From assembly GCF_002119725.1 (NCBI RefSeq), contig NZ_CP021109.1, forward strand, positions 186,001 through 250,000: a stretch of DNA of 64,000 bases, in the 5' to 3' direction. Made by a program: the position numbers and the translations under genes. Every line of letters starts with the position of its first letter. Position 1 is the first letter of the stretch. Source of the DNA: Bordetella genomosp. 9. GTDB lineage: Bacteria; Pseudomonadota; Gammaproteobacteria; Burkholderiales; Burkholderiaceae_B. The notes under the pieces were generated by a model, which saw nothing but the letters and a program-made list of their open reading frames with translations, was not told the origin of the DNA and ran no database searches. Positions 41,689 through 50,589 of the stretch are shown piece by piece.

Positions 41689-42171
41689 TCAATCGCGGAA
41701 ATTCTCGAACTGCAGCGGCAGGTCCACGTCGGTCTTGCGCAGCAGCGCGATCACGGTTTGCAAGTCGTCGCGCTTCTTGCCCGTAACGCGCAGCTTGTTG
41801 CCATTGATCTGTGTCTCGACCTTGAGCTTGGCATCCTTGATCGCCGCAATCAGTTTCTTGGCGACAGGCTGCTCGATCCCTTGCTTGAGCGTGATCTTCT
41901 GCCGCGCGCCGCCCAGGTTCACGACAGGCTCTGCCGGGTCCATGCTGCGCGGGTCGATGCCTCTGGCGGTAAGACGGCCGCGCAGGATGTCCAGCATCTG
42001 CTTGAGCTGGAAGGCGGACGGCGCGGTCTGCGTGACCACATAATCCTCCAGCTCGAACCTGGCATCCGTGCCCTTGAAGTCGAAGCGCGTCGCCAGCTCC
42101 CGGTTGGCCTGGTCCACCGCGTTGCTCAGTTCATGCTTGTCCACTTCGGAGACGACGTCGAAAGAAGGCAT
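41689..42171 (-). CDS. yajQ: YajQ-family nucleotide/cyclic-di-GMP-binding protein
   Basis: A 160-residue UPF0234 protein: MPSFDVVSEVDKHELSNAVD at the start, TRFDFKGTDARFELED, then KKLIAAIKDAKLKVETQ and VTGKKRDDLQTVI. All are near-universal YajQ blocks, and the length matches. YajQ proteins have two RNA-binding-like folds; the Xanthomonas homologue binds cyclic di-GMP and a LysR-type regulator. ATG 42171 is the conserved start. It is a single gene, with a 126-bp gap to the divergent DUF2127 gene. Confidence 0.95.
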   Translation of the reverse strand: MPSFDVVSEVDKHELSNAVDQANRELATRFDFKGTDARFELEDYVVTQTAPSAFQLKQMLDILRGRLTARGIDPRSMDPAEPVVNLGGARQKITLKQGIEQPVAKKLIAAIKDAKLKVETQINGNKLRVTGKKRDDLQTVIALLRKTDVDLPLQFENFRD

Positions 42172-42297
42172 GAGAGGGTCCTCTGATAGTGTTTGGCGCG
42201 ATTTTCCCATGGCGGGCGCGCGGCGGAAAAGCCGTTATGCTACCGGCCATGAGGCCGCCGGCCGGCCGGCAAGCCCCATCACTCGACCGAGCTCCCG

Positions 42298-42810
42298 ATG
42301 TTCGCCACCGATCCCACCGCACGACCGGTATCGCCGCGCGAAGCCTCGGCGCGGCAGCGCGCCCAGCGTGTCATCGCGCTGTTCGAGGCCCTGAAGGGGC
42401 TCGGCGCGCTGGCCGCCAGCATCGGCCTGCTGAGCCTGCTGCATCACGATCTGCGCCACATCGTTTTCGTCATCATCGGCCATTTCGGCCTGGACCCCGG
42501 CGGCCACTATCCCGAGGAATTGCTGCGCCTGGCCGCCCTGCTCCAGGACACGAGCGTCCGCACGCTGGTGGCCTTGGCGGCGGCCTACGTGACGCTGCGG
42601 CTGGCCGAGGCCTATGGGCTGTGGCGGGATCGCGCCTGGGGCGAATGGCTGGGCGCGTTGTCGGGCGCGATCTACGTTCCCTTCGAACTGCGTCACCTGC
42701 TGCACGCGCCCAGCGCCCTGAGCGCGGCCGTGGTGCTCGCCAACGTGCTGATCGTCGCGTTTCTGGCGTGGCAGCTGGTGCGGCGGCGCGCCCCGCGCGC
42801 AGCGGCGTAG
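42298..42810 (+). CDS. DUF2127 membrane protein
   Basis: A 170-residue protein with about four transmembrane helices: FEALKGLGALAASIGLLSLL, a second around VRTLVALAAAYVTL, a third near WLGALSGAIYVPFELR, and the last ALSAAVVLANVLIVAFLAW. The phrases VIALFEALKGLGALAA and YVPFELRHLLH are characteristic of DUF2127. The family has no assigned role. The N-terminus is soluble and basic. Its neighbour on the right is convergent and only 21 bp away. Confidence 0.8.
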   Translation: MFATDPTARPVSPREASARQRAQRVIALFEALKGLGALAASIGLLSLLHHDLRHIVFVIIGHFGLDPGGHYPEELLRLAALLQDTSVRTLVALAAAYVTLRLAEAYGLWRDRAWGEWLGALSGAIYVPFELRHLLHAPSALSAAVVLANVLIVAFLAWQLVRRRAPRAAA

Positions 42811-42831
42811 ACGGCGCAGCGCAAGCGCCGG

Positions 42832-43665
42832 TCAGCCGTCCGTCGAGCGGCTCAGGGCTTCCCAGGTGTCGATTTCCGCCGCGTAGGAAGCCAGCTTTTC
42901 CCGGATCAGACCCAGCGCATCGCTGCCCAGAACGAGATGCGCCGGCGGCGCGTCGCTGTCGATGACCGCCAGCATGGCGCGGGCGGCCTTGATGGGATCG
43001 CCCAGTTGCTTTCCGCTTTTCTCCGCACGCGCCTGGCGGATCGGATCGAACAGGCCGTCGTAGTCAGAGATGGAACGCGGGGTGCGAACCATGGAGCGGC
43101 CAGCCCAGTCGGTGCGGAAGGAGCCCGGCGCAACCGCCGTGACCGCGATACCCAGGTGCCTGACCTCCTTGCCCAGCGCTTCGGAGATTCCTTCCAGCGC
43201 GAACTTGCTGCCGCAATAGTAGGCAATGCCCGGCATGGTGATGAATCCGCCCATCGACGTGATGTTCAGGATGTGGCCGCGGCGGCGTTCGCGCATGTAG
43301 GGCAGCACGGCCTTCATCATCGCCACCGCGCCGAAGACATTGACGTCGAACTGGCGACGCATTTCCTCCAGCGGCGACTCTTCCATCACGCCCTCATGCC
43401 CGTACCCCGCGTTGTTGACCAGGACGTCGATCGGGCCGATGTGCGTCTCGACGTCGGCGATCACGCCTTCGATGGCGGCAAAATCCGTCACATCGAGGAT
43501 GCGCGAAAACGCATGCGCAGGGCTGAGCGCATCGAAGGATTGCCGCGCTTGCGCGTTGCGCACGGTCCCGACCACCCGATGGCCGGCGGCCAGCGCCTCC
43601 TGGGCAAGCGCGCGGCCGAAGCCGCTGCTGACGCCAGTGATGAACAGTGTTTTCGTCGATGACAT
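42832..43665 (-). CDS. Short-chain dehydrogenase/reductase (SDR)
   Basis: A 277-residue classical SDR: TGVSSGFG (10-17) binds the nucleotide, NNAG follows at 84-87, and the active site is Ser137, Tyr150 and Lys154 (YYCGSK). The absence of an acidic residue after strand 2 (TVRNAQARQ, with Arg there) suggests NADP(H). AGGAG eight bases before ATG 43665 decides the start over an upstream in-frame ATG at 43698. It is divergent from an AraC-type gene, 112 bp away, which probably regulates it. The substrate is unknown. Confidence 0.9.
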   Translation of the reverse strand: MSSTKTLFITGVSSGFGRALAQEALAAGHRVVGTVRNAQARQSFDALSPAHAFSRILDVTDFAAIEGVIADVETHIGPIDVLVNNAGYGHEGVMEESPLEEMRRQFDVNVFGAVAMMKAVLPYMRERRRGHILNITSMGGFITMPGIAYYCGSKFALEGISEALGKEVRHLGIAVTAVAPGSFRTDWAGRSMVRTPRSISDYDGLFDPIRQARAEKSGKQLGDPIKAARAMLAVIDSDAPPAHLVLGSDALGLIREKLASYAAEIDTWEALSRSTDG

Positions 43666-43777
43666 GGAAAATCTCCTGGGCAAGAATGACCCAGGCATAC
43701 TATTCTCGCCATGACGTGCCGTCGCGGCGGAATTTTCTGGTTTTATTGCCTATTTTTATGGACGTTGAGGGTTTTCG

Positions 43778-44737
43778 ATGAAGGACGCCGGATCGGGCGG
43801 ATCTATCGGGGCGGCGGACCCGCGCATGGTGGCGCTGCTGCTGGCCCTGGCTCCGCAAGAAGGCTACAACTTGACCGCCCTGCCCGATGTGCGCATCCTG
43901 CGCTCGGATCGTCCGCTATCGCGCACACCCGTTCTTTACGATCCGGGAATTGTGATCGTGTGCCAGGGCAGCAAGCGGGGATTTTTCCGCGACCAGGTAT
44001 ACCGGTACGACGAGCAGCATTACCTGGCGGTGGCCGTTCCGGTCCCGTTCGTGATGGAAACGGACGCGTCGCGGCAGCGGCCGCTGCTGGCCATCTATAT
44101 GCATCTGAATTTCCAGCTGGCTGCCGAACTGGCGATCCAGATCGACCGCCACGGACACCGCGGGCCAGCCGCCGAGCCGCGCAGCATGATGTCCAGCCCC
44201 ATGGACGACGCCCTGAAATCTTCCGTTCTGCGCTTCCTGCAGGTATTGAGCGATCCGCTGGAGGCCTCGGTGCTCGGGCCGGCGCTGGTGCGCGAGCTGT
44301 ACTTCCGCGTGCTGACCGGCGCGCAGGGCGGCGCGATGCGTTCGGCGCTCGCCATGCAGGGGCAATTCGGCAAAATCGGCAAGGCGCTGCGGCTGATCCA
44401 CGCCGCGTATGCGGAACCGCTGAGCCTGACGCAATTGGCAGGCGAAGCGGGCATGAGCGTGCCGACCTTCCATGCCCATTTCAAGGCGATCACCGGCATG
44501 CCGCCGATGCAATACGTGAAGTCGGCGCGCCTGCATCAAGCGCGCCTGCTGATGCTGCGCCAGTCCATGACGGCCGCGGCCGCCTGCCACGCGGTGGGCT
44601 ATGAAAGCGCTTCGCAATTCAACCGGGAGTTCAAGCGCCTGTTCGGCCTGCCGCCGGCAGAGGAAGCCAGGCGCATGCGGCACAGCTTCGCACTGCCGCC
44701 GCCCCAGCCCGGTTCCCCGTACATTTCTTCCCACTGA
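43778..44737 (+). CDS. AraC-family transcriptional regulator
   Basis: A 319-residue regulator of the AraC_N type (YqhC/CmrA-like). The N-terminal cupin-like domain includes YDPGIVIVCQGSKRGFF; the C-terminal DNA-binding domain has LTQLAGEAGMSVPTFHAHFKAITG as the first helix-turn-helix and AAACHAVGYESASQFNREFKRLFG as the second. YqhC-type regulators sense aldehydes and drive divergent oxidoreductases, which fits the SDR gene next to it. The gene ends 39 bp before the 9-bp tandem array. Confidence 0.9.
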   Translation: MKDAGSGGSIGAADPRMVALLLALAPQEGYNLTALPDVRILRSDRPLSRTPVLYDPGIVIVCQGSKRGFFRDQVYRYDEQHYLAVAVPVPFVMETDASRQRPLLAIYMHLNFQLAAELAIQIDRHGHRGPAAEPRSMMSSPMDDALKSSVLRFLQVLSDPLEASVLGPALVRELYFRVLTGAQGGAMRSALAMQGQFGKIGKALRLIHAAYAEPLSLTQLAGEAGMSVPTFHAHFKAITGMPPMQYVKSARLHQARLLMLRQSMTAAAACHAVGYESASQFNREFKRLFGLPPAEEARRMRHSFALPPPQPGSPYISSH

Positions 44738-44775
44738 CGGCGATACGGAGCAGGCTGCCGCGGCAGCCGCCCGGT

Positions 44776-44916
44776 GCGCTCAATGGGTTCAATGCGCTCG
44801 ACGTGCTCTATGCGCTCGATGCGCGCGCGATATGCGGGCGAGATGCGCTCGATGCGCTCAATTCGCTCAATGCGCTGGATGCGATCGATGCGCTCGATGC
44901 GCTCGATGCGCTCAAT
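44776..44916. repeat. 9-bp tandem repeat array (GCGCTCGAT)
   Basis: Thirteen copies of a 9-base unit, consensus GCGCTCGAT with AAT variants: five at 44776-44820, a 24-bp degenerate insert, then eight at 44845-44916. The array reaches into the last codons of cysW, whose TGA stop lies in the first repeat unit read on the minus strand. Because nine is a multiple of three, a unit change would not shift frame. Confidence 0.9.
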
Positions 44917-45739
44917 GCGCGGGACCGCGCATCGTGATGCGATGCCCAAGTTCCATCAAAGTCTTGATCACCATGGTGAGCAGCGCCATGCAGGCCAGCA
45001 AGGCCGCGGCGGTGAACGCCGCCACGGTCTTGTAGTCTTCGCTCAGTTGTTCGATCAACAGCGGCAGCGTCACCGTTTGGCCGCGGATCGCGCCGGACAC
45101 CACCGATACCGCGCCGAACTCGCCGACGGCGCGCGCGTTGGTGATCACGGTGCCGTACAGCAAGGCCCATTTGATGTTGGGCAGCGTGATGCGGCGGAAA
45201 ATCTGCCAGCCGTTCGCGCCCAGGGTCAGCGCCGCGTATTCCTCGTCGGCGCCCTGCGCCTGCATCAGCGGGATGAGGATCCGCGCCACGAAGGGCGAGG
45301 TGACGAATACGGTCACCATGACAATGCCCGGCCAGGCGAACATCAGCTGGATATCGTGCTGGCTGAGCCAGCCGCCCACGGCGCTTTCCATGCCGTAAAC
45401 AACCAGGTAGCAAAGACCCGCGACCACCGGAGAGGTCGCGTACGGGATGTCGACCAGCGTCGTCAACACCTGTTTGCCGCGGAAGTCATAGCGGGTCACG
45501 CACCAGGCCAGCAGAATGCCGAACGCGACATTGATGGGCACCGTCAGCGCCGTCGCCAGCAGGGTCAGCCAGATGGCATGCTGCATCTCCGGATCGCCCA
45601 GGTTGTCCGCCACCGCGCCCCAGCCGGCCGACAGCGCCTGCTGGAAAATCAGTATCAGCGGCAGGACGAGCAGCATGAACGCACCCGTCACGCCAATCGC
45701 AATCAACGCCCACTGGCGCCAGTTCCTGGGTTTGCGCAT
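44912..45739 (-). CDS. cysW: Sulfate ABC transporter permease CysW
   Basis: A 275-residue permease with six helices and the ABC EAA loop EYAALTLGANGWQIF. VTRYDFRGKQVLTTLVDIPYA and VAGLCYLVVYG are CysW-typical. With CysT it forms the inner-membrane pore for sulfate and thiosulfate. Its last codons lie in the 9-bp tandem array, and the usual next gene, cysA (the ATPase), is absent. It is separated from cysT by 402 bp filled with repeats, so its expression may be uncoupled. Confidence 0.93.
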   Translation of the reverse strand: MRKPRNWRQWALIAIGVTGAFMLLVLPLILIFQQALSAGWGAVADNLGDPEMQHAIWLTLLATALTVPINVAFGILLAWCVTRYDFRGKQVLTTLVDIPYATSPVVAGLCYLVVYGMESAVGGWLSQHDIQLMFAWPGIVMVTVFVTSPFVARILIPLMQAQGADEEYAALTLGANGWQIFRRITLPNIKWALLYGTVITNARAVGEFGAVSVVSGAIRGQTVTLPLLIEQLSEDYKTVAAFTAAALLACMALLTMVIKTLMELGHRITMRGPAH

Positions 45740-45864
45740 CTCAATACTCCATCAACCTACACATCGCCCGCACCAAGTCCTATCCCCCACACTCCCCGCC
45801 CAACCACAACGCGCCACTCCTCCACACCGGTACCCCTCGATCCGACCGGCACCCCGCGGATCCG

Positions 45865-45946
45865 GGACGCGCGGATCCGGCTCCGCCGGTCCGCCAGCGT
45901 CGCCCCCTTGAGGGGGAAGCGCGCAGCGCCTTAGGGGTGGACCTTC
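45865..45946 (+). repeat. Dispersed hairpin repeat, copy A
   Basis: About 80 bases built of three palindromes: GGATCCGGCTCCGCCGGTCC, CCCCCTTGAGGGGG and GAAGCGCGCAGCGC(C)TT, ending GGGGTGGACC. First of three direct copies in the cysW-cysT gap. The 402-bp gap holds no gene; the part before this copy (45740-45864) is A/C-rich and featureless. Confidence 0.9.
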
Positions 45947-45978
45947 CCACCCCCAAAAACAGGTGTCGCCCGACCCGG

Positions 45979-46058
45979 GACGCGCGGATCCGGCTCCGCC
46001 GGTCCGCTGCGTCGCCCCCTTAAGGGGGAAGCGCGCAGCGCTTCGGGGGTGGGCCTTC
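45979..46058 (+). repeat. Dispersed hairpin repeat, copy B
   Basis: Second copy, in the same orientation as A, with TGCGTCGCC where others have CCAGCGTCGCC and with CCCCCTTAAGGGGG as the central palindrome. It ends in TTCGGGGGTGGGCC. Confidence 0.9.
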
Positions 46059-46062
46059 CCCC

Positions 46063-46142
46063 CGCGCGGATCCGGCTCCGCCGGTCCGCCAGCGTCGCCC
46101 CCTTGAGGGGGGAGCGCGCAGCGCTTCGGGGGTGGGCCTTTT
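46063..46142 (+). repeat. Dispersed hairpin repeat, copy C
   Basis: Third copy. Its end touches the cysT stop codon, so on the cysT transcript it directly follows the coding part as a strong hairpin region. Confidence 0.9.
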
Positions 46143-46975
46143 CACGCCTTCCCCCATGGCAGCAGGCGGCCCTGCAGCACGTGCAGCCCGAACAGCAACA
46201 GAAGCGAGGCGCCCAGCACCACGGTGGCGATGGCGGACGCCGCGGCGTAATCGAATTCGGACACCCGCACGAAAATCATCAGCGAAGTGATCTCGGTCTT
46301 GAAAGGGATGTTGCCCGCGATCATCACCACCGCGCCGAACTCGCCCAGGCTGCGGATGAAAGCCTGGGAGCCGCCGGTAAACAAGGCCGGGGTCAGGGAA
46401 GGCAGCAGCACACGCCAGGTGGTCTGCCAATCCGTGGCGCCCAGCGTGTGGGCGGCCTCTTCGTACTCCGGGCCGATCTCTTCCAGCACCGGCTGCACCG
46501 AGCGCACCACGAACGGCAGGCTGGTGAAAATCATGGCCGATACCAGCCCGGGGAAGGCATAGGAAATCTTGATGCCCGCCTGATCGAACCACTGGCCAAT
46601 CCACCCGTTGGGTCCGAGCAGCACGGACAACGTCAGGCCTGCCACGGCGGTGGGCAGGGCGAAAGGCAGATCGACCAGCGAATCGAGCAGCAGGCGGCCG
46701 GGGAAGCGATAGCGCACCAGTATCCAGGCCAGCAGCAGGCCGAACAGCACGACCACAATCGTGGAAATCGCCGCGCCCAGCAGGGTGACGCGATAGCTGG
46801 CCACGACCCGCGGATCCGTGATGGCCTGCCAGTACTGGGCGGCCGACATCTCGCTCGTATAGGCGAGCAGGGCAGCGATGGGAAACAGGATCACCAGCGA
46901 GATGAAGAGGCTGCTGACGCCGAAGCTCAGCCCGAACCCTGGCAGCGTGGGGTTTTGTTTGAAGAATGTAGGCAT
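46142..46975 (-). CDS. cysT: Sulfate ABC transporter permease CysT (CysU)
   Basis: A 277-residue permease. MPTFFKQNPTLPGFGLSFG is a usual CysT start, followed by six helices, VDLPFALPTAVAGLTLS, and the EAA loop EEAAHTLGATDWQTTW. It pairs with CysW to form the sulfate pore. It lies 228 bp after sbp. Repeat copy C begins right at its stop codon, so read-through to cysW may be reduced. Confidence 0.95.
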   Translation of the reverse strand: MPTFFKQNPTLPGFGLSFGVSSLFISLVILFPIAALLAYTSEMSAAQYWQAITDPRVVASYRVTLLGAAISTIVVVLFGLLLAWILVRYRFPGRLLLDSLVDLPFALPTAVAGLTLSVLLGPNGWIGQWFDQAGIKISYAFPGLVSAMIFTSLPFVVRSVQPVLEEIGPEYEEAAHTLGATDWQTTWRVLLPSLTPALFTGGSQAFIRSLGEFGAVVMIAGNIPFKTEITSLMIFVRVSEFDYAAASAIATVVLGASLLLLFGLHVLQGRLLPWGKA

Positions 46976-47203
46976 ACGGTTCGATGAAAGCCGCGCGGCC
47001 GCGCAGGGCGGCCGGTCTGGCGGCGCTTCGCCGCATCGCGCGGGAGGCGCCAGTCTACGCGAAATGCCGGGGAACGCCGTAGGATGCCTATCGCAACGAG
47101 GCCGCTCAGTGCGATGCCGCCGGGACCTGCCCTGCGTTCGCCATGGCGGACCGGGCGGCCCTGCCGGGGCGCGTCGCGCCCGGGATAGGGGCGGCCGCGG
47201 CGA

Positions 47204-48214
47204 TCAGGACTTGCCGGCGAGCAATTGATCCAGGACGCCGCCGCCCTTGAAATGCGTGTCCTGGATCTTGTCCCAGCCGCCCAGCAATTGCTGCGGGTCC
47301 AGCAGCTCGACCTGCGGGAAGCGGTTGGCATTGGCCTTCACCACCTCGGGGTCGCGGACGCGGTAGTTGTAGCTGGCCAGCAGCTTCTGGATTTCCGGCG
47401 AGTACTGGTATTGCAGATAGGCCTCGGCCAGCTTGCGCGTGCCCTTGGCGTCGACCACCTTGTCGACCACCGCCACCGGGAACTCGGCCAGCACGCTGGT
47501 TTTCGGTACGACGACTTCCAGGCCCAGCGGCTTGAATTCTTCGCTGGCGGCGATGTTGCGCACTTCGGATTCGAAGGTCAGCACGGCGTCACCCTGGTTG
47601 TTCTGGGCGAAGGCAACCGTGGCGCCGCGTCCGCCCGTTGGGAAGCTTTCCACGTTGTGCAGCAGCTTGCCGACGAAGGCGCGCGTCTTGGCTTCATCGC
47701 CGTTGAACTTCTTCTGCGCGTACAGCCAAGCCGCAAGATAGGTATAGCGAGCGTTGCCGGAGGTCTTGGGATTGGGGAACACCACCTTCACGTCGTCGCG
47801 CACCAGGTCGTCCCAGCCCTGGATGTGCTTGGGATTGCCCTTGCGCACCAGGAAGGCGATCGTGCTGTAGTACGGCGAGCTATTGTCCGGGAAACGCTTC
47901 TGCCAGTCCTTGGCCAGCAGGCCGCGCTTGGCCAGGATGTCGACGTCCGGCACCTGGTTGAACGTAACGGTGTCGGCCTTCAGACCCTGGATGATTGCCT
48001 GCGCCTGGCGCGAGGTGCCGCCGAACGACTGCTCGATGTTTACCGTTTCCCCGGTCTTTTGCTTCCAGTATTCGACGAACTGCGGATTGATCGCGGTGAA
48101 GAGTTCGCGCGCGACGTCGTACGAGGAATTCAGCAGGTTCTGCTGGGCCGATGCGGCGTCGGCGCCGAGCATCAGGGTGGCGGCGAGCGACGTGGCAAGA
48201 AGACGCTTGATCAA
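47204..48214 (-). CDS. sbp: Sulfate-binding periplasmic protein
   Basis: A 336-residue exported protein with a 24-residue signal peptide (ending ASA). LLNSSYDVARELFTAINPQF and EQSFGGTSRQAQAII are the Sbp/CysP ligand-binding blocks; VVFPNPKTSGNARYTYLAAW and GRGATVAFAQNNQGDAVLTF follow. It captures sulfate or thiosulfate for CysTW. It is the first gene of the sulfate operon and is preceded by an AT-rich promoter region. Confidence 0.95.
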   Translation of the reverse strand: MIKRLLATSLAATLMLGADAASAQQNLLNSSYDVARELFTAINPQFVEYWKQKTGETVNIEQSFGGTSRQAQAIIQGLKADTVTFNQVPDVDILAKRGLLAKDWQKRFPDNSSPYYSTIAFLVRKGNPKHIQGWDDLVRDDVKVVFPNPKTSGNARYTYLAAWLYAQKKFNGDEAKTRAFVGKLLHNVESFPTGGRGATVAFAQNNQGDAVLTFESEVRNIAASEEFKPLGLEVVVPKTSVLAEFPVAVVDKVVDAKGTRKLAEAYLQYQYSPEIQKLLASYNYRVRDPEVVKANANRFPQVELLDPQQLLGGWDKIQDTHFKGGGVLDQLLAGKS

Positions 48215-48277
48215 GGGAACGGCTCCGAAGGAAACGATGGCCGCCCGACGTGGACGGTCGTCGCATCATGCCGGTCG

Positions 48278-48340
48278 CGCTTAGTTACTCAAACGAATAA
48301 ATTTTGGTTTATATATTGCCGCTGCTTATAAGCGACAGGG
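48278..48340 (-). promoter_or_regulatory. AT-rich promoter/activator region of sbp
   Basis: A marked AT island in GC-rich surroundings, 64 to 126 bases before the sbp ATG, with TTATTCGTTTGAGTAACTAA on the minus strand. Sulfate operons are activated by CysB at such sites; the CysB assignment is inferred from the gene, not from a firm box. Confidence 0.5.
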
Positions 48341-48370
48341 CGGCCGCGATGCGGCGCCCGCCATGCGGAT

Positions 48371-49210
48371 TCAGCGATCGCCGCGCGGCCGCTTCCCCTG
48401 TGGCAGATTTGCTCGAATCAGGTGCCCTGCAATCGAATCCATCGGTGGAATATCGGGCAAGTCGTCGTCCGGGCCGAACCAGCGCGCATCCACGATCTCC
48501 TGCCCGTCCACCCGGATATCTCCGCCGTCGTACTCCGCGGTGAAGGCAAGCATGAGCGAATGCGGAAAAGGCCAGGACTGGCTGCGGAAATATTTCAGGT
48601 CCCGCACGCGCAGCCCTACTTCTTCATAGACCTCGCGATGCACCGTCGCCTCCAGCGATTCGCCGGCTTCCACGAAACCTGCCAGCGCGCTGTAGCGCCC
48701 CGTCACGAAGCTGGCGTTGCGCGCGAGCAGAATGCGGTCGCCCCACCGGACCAGCACCATCATGGCGGGCGATATGCGCGGATAGGCGGACAGGCCGCAG
48801 CGCGGGCACTTCATGCAATATTCTTCGGGCACCCGCACCGTCGCCGTGCCGCAGGCGCCGCAGAAGCGATGGGTGCGCGCCCACTCGGCGATCTGGAAGG
48901 CACGGCTGGCGACGCCGGCGCCTTCCTCGCCCAGTACGTTGAGCATCTCGCGCAGACGCTTGAAGACGTAGCCCGCCGGTGCGGCGGCATCCCGCTTCAG
49001 CGCCGCTGCAACACAGGGCTGGCCCAAATAGTCGCCGATCGATTGCCACTGCACGGCCTCTGCGATCCGGCCTCGCACTTCGTCGCCCGGCAGCGACAGG
49101 CCGTCCTCCCGCACGAGCAATTCGCTGCCGCGGAAAGCGAAAACCCGCCCATGGGGCGGGACGATGGCATCGGCGATGCCGGAAGAAGAGCTTGCGGTGG
49201 AATCGGCCAT
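48371..49210 (-). CDS. nudC: NAD(+) diphosphatase / RNA-decapping Nudix hydrolase NudC
   Basis: A 279-residue NudC: a zinc ribbon with Cys117/Cys120 and Cys135/Cys138 (an extra Cys132 lies beside them), then the Nudix box GFVEAGESLEATVHREVYEEVG (178-199), and the NudC-specific SQSWPFP (210-216). It splits NADH and removes the NAD cap from RNA. ATG 49210 gives a sensible N-terminus; the frame is open to 49246. It is separated by 156 bp from sbp and transcribed in the same direction. Confidence 0.93.
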   Translation of the reverse strand: MADSTASSSSGIADAIVPPHGRVFAFRGSELLVREDGLSLPGDEVRGRIAEAVQWQSIGDYLGQPCVAAALKRDAAAPAGYVFKRLREMLNVLGEEGAGVASRAFQIAEWARTHRFCGACGTATVRVPEEYCMKCPRCGLSAYPRISPAMMVLVRWGDRILLARNASFVTGRYSALAGFVEAGESLEATVHREVYEEVGLRVRDLKYFRSQSWPFPHSLMLAFTAEYDGGDIRVDGQEIVDARWFGPDDDLPDIPPMDSIAGHLIRANLPQGKRPRGDR

Positions 49211-49321
49211 CTGTCGGATCGGGCCATTGCGGCAATGGCGCGGCAAAGGTACGGGTTGGTTTGTCGCCGTGACGGCGAAATAGGCCGGAAGTGGCGGACG
49301 AGCGGCGCGATGAACCGCGCT

Positions 49322-49816
49322 TCAACCGGCTGCCAGCGCTTTTTCGATCTCGGCGTGGAAGGCCTTGGGATCGTAATCGCCAAGGTAACGCTTGATGATA
49401 CGGCCCTGCTTGTCGATCAGGAAGGCGGTGGGCGTCAGCCGCACGTCGCCGAACGCCTGCGCCGCCTTGCCCTGCGTGTCCAGCGCGACGGTAAAGGGCA
49501 GCTTGCGCGTTTGCGCATAGTTCAGCACGTAGTTGGGCGGGTCGTACTGCATCGCCACCGCCACGGTCTGGAAACCCTGTGGCGCATAGCGGTTGTAGTC
49601 TGCGATCGTGTCGGGCATCTGCTTGATGCACGTGACGCAATCCGTGGCCCAGAACTTAACCAGGACCACTTTGCCGCGCAGGTCCTGCATGGATATCTTG
49701 CGGCCATCGATGGACGCGAAGGTCACGTCGGGCGCGGCCTGCACCGGCCTCCAGACGAACCACCCGGCGATCCCCGCGGCAATCGCCACCACCATCGCGA
49801 TAAGCAGTTTCTTCAT
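49322..49816 (-). CDS. TlpA-like thiol-disulfide oxidoreductase
   Basis: A 164-residue protein with an N-terminal membrane anchor or signal (LLIAMVVAIAAGIAGWFVW), a thioredoxin fold and the redox pair Cys60-Val-Thr-Cys63 in KFWATDCVTCIKQMP. DVRLTPTAFLIDKQGRI contains the cis-Pro. It acts in the periplasm, keeping thiols reduced, for example for cytochrome c maturation, or resisting oxidants. It lies 38 bp after dolP on the same strand and may be co-transcribed with it. Confidence 0.88.
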   Translation of the reverse strand: MKKLLIAMVVAIAAGIAGWFVWRPVQAAPDVTFASIDGRKISMQDLRGKVVLVKFWATDCVTCIKQMPDTIADYNRYAPQGFQTVAVAMQYDPPNYVLNYAQTRKLPFTVALDTQGKAAQAFGDVRLTPTAFLIDKQGRIIKRYLGDYDPKAFHAEIEKALAAG

Positions 49817-49854
49817 CTCACACCCTTCTGCGATCCGCCCGAAGCGCCGCGCGC

Positions 49855-50589
49855 CTACTTGATCGGTATGGCCTCGGCGCCGCCTGTGGGCGCCGACCCG
49901 CTGTCCGACCCGCCGCCGGTCTCGATGGGGGCGGGCTTGGTCGCGCCGCTGGCGGGGGCCGACGTGCCGGACGAGTTGGTGCCCGACAGCCTCAGCGCTT
50001 CTTCGCGGCTGATGATGTCGAACAGTTTAACCACCTTGGTCACGCCGCTGACGCCGGCCGCGGCGTTGGCCGCATAGTCTCCTTCGGCCTGGGTGACTTT
50101 GCCCTGAAGGTAGACCACGCCCTTGTCCGTCGTGATGGAAATGGTGCCGGATGGAACGAATTTGGTGTTCAGCAGCTCGGTCCGGACCTTGGAGCCCAGC
50201 CACGTATCGTTGGAGCGCGCCGTAAAGCTTGCCACCGGGCCGACCGTCAGCTGGTTGACCACCCGCTTGACGTTCTCTACGCCCTGGGCCAGCGACGTCG
50301 CCTGCGTCTTCGCCGCTTCGTTGGGCACTTCGCCGGTCAGCAGCACCACGCCTTCGTACGTGCTGGCGTTGACCCGCGCGGTGTCGCCGAATTTCTGCGA
50401 CATGTTGCGCTCGACCTTGAAGCTGATGTTCTGGTCTTCCACCTGCGTGCCGGAGGTGCGGCGGTCCGTCACAACGACGGCCGCGCCGGCCGCCGCGCCG
50501 CCCACCACCAGGGGGGCGCAACCGGACAGCGCGGACGCGCCCAGGGCGATGGCCAGGGGAATGGCCAGCATTCGGGTCTTCAATGTCAT
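49855..50589 (-). CDS. dolP: BON-domain outer-membrane lipoprotein DolP (YraP)
   Basis: A 244-residue lipoprotein with lipobox LSGC (Cys24), then two BON domains (about 53-120 and 130-195): TYEGVVLLTGEVPNEAAKTQA and TDKGVVYLQGKVTQAEGDYA. A Ser/Gly/Pro-rich tail of ~45 residues follows, longer than in E. coli. DolP sits in the outer membrane and supports its integrity and BAM function. Its start overlaps the diaA stop by 4 bases (ATGA), in the diaA-dolP order known from E. coli. Confidence 0.9.
   Translation of the reverse strand: MTLKTRMLAIPLAIALGASALSGCAPLVVGGAAAGAAVVVTDRRTSGTQVEDQNISFKVERNMSQKFGDTARVNASTYEGVVLLTGEVPNEAAKTQATSLAQGVENVKRVVNQLTVGPVASFTARSNDTWLGSKVRTELLNTKFVPSGTISITTDKGVVYLQGKVTQAEGDYAANAAAGVSGVTKVVKLFDIISREEALRLSGTNSSGTSAPASGATKPAPIETGGGSDSGSAPTGGAEAIPIK

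Noticed and set aside
38506..42186. 1226-codon open frame on the plus strand opposite the orphan gene and yajQ
   Set aside because: It runs antisense through yajQ, a certain gene, and its product is Arg/Ala/Gln/His-rich low-complexity sequence typical of GC-rich shadow frames.
44776..44916. CRISPR-like array
   Set aside because: Units are 9 bases and contiguous, without unique spacers; no cas genes are nearby.
44774..45934. 386-codon frame beginning in the 9-bp array (Met-Arg-Ser repeats)
   Set aside because: It is the tandem repeat followed by antisense of cysW; no independent coding signal.
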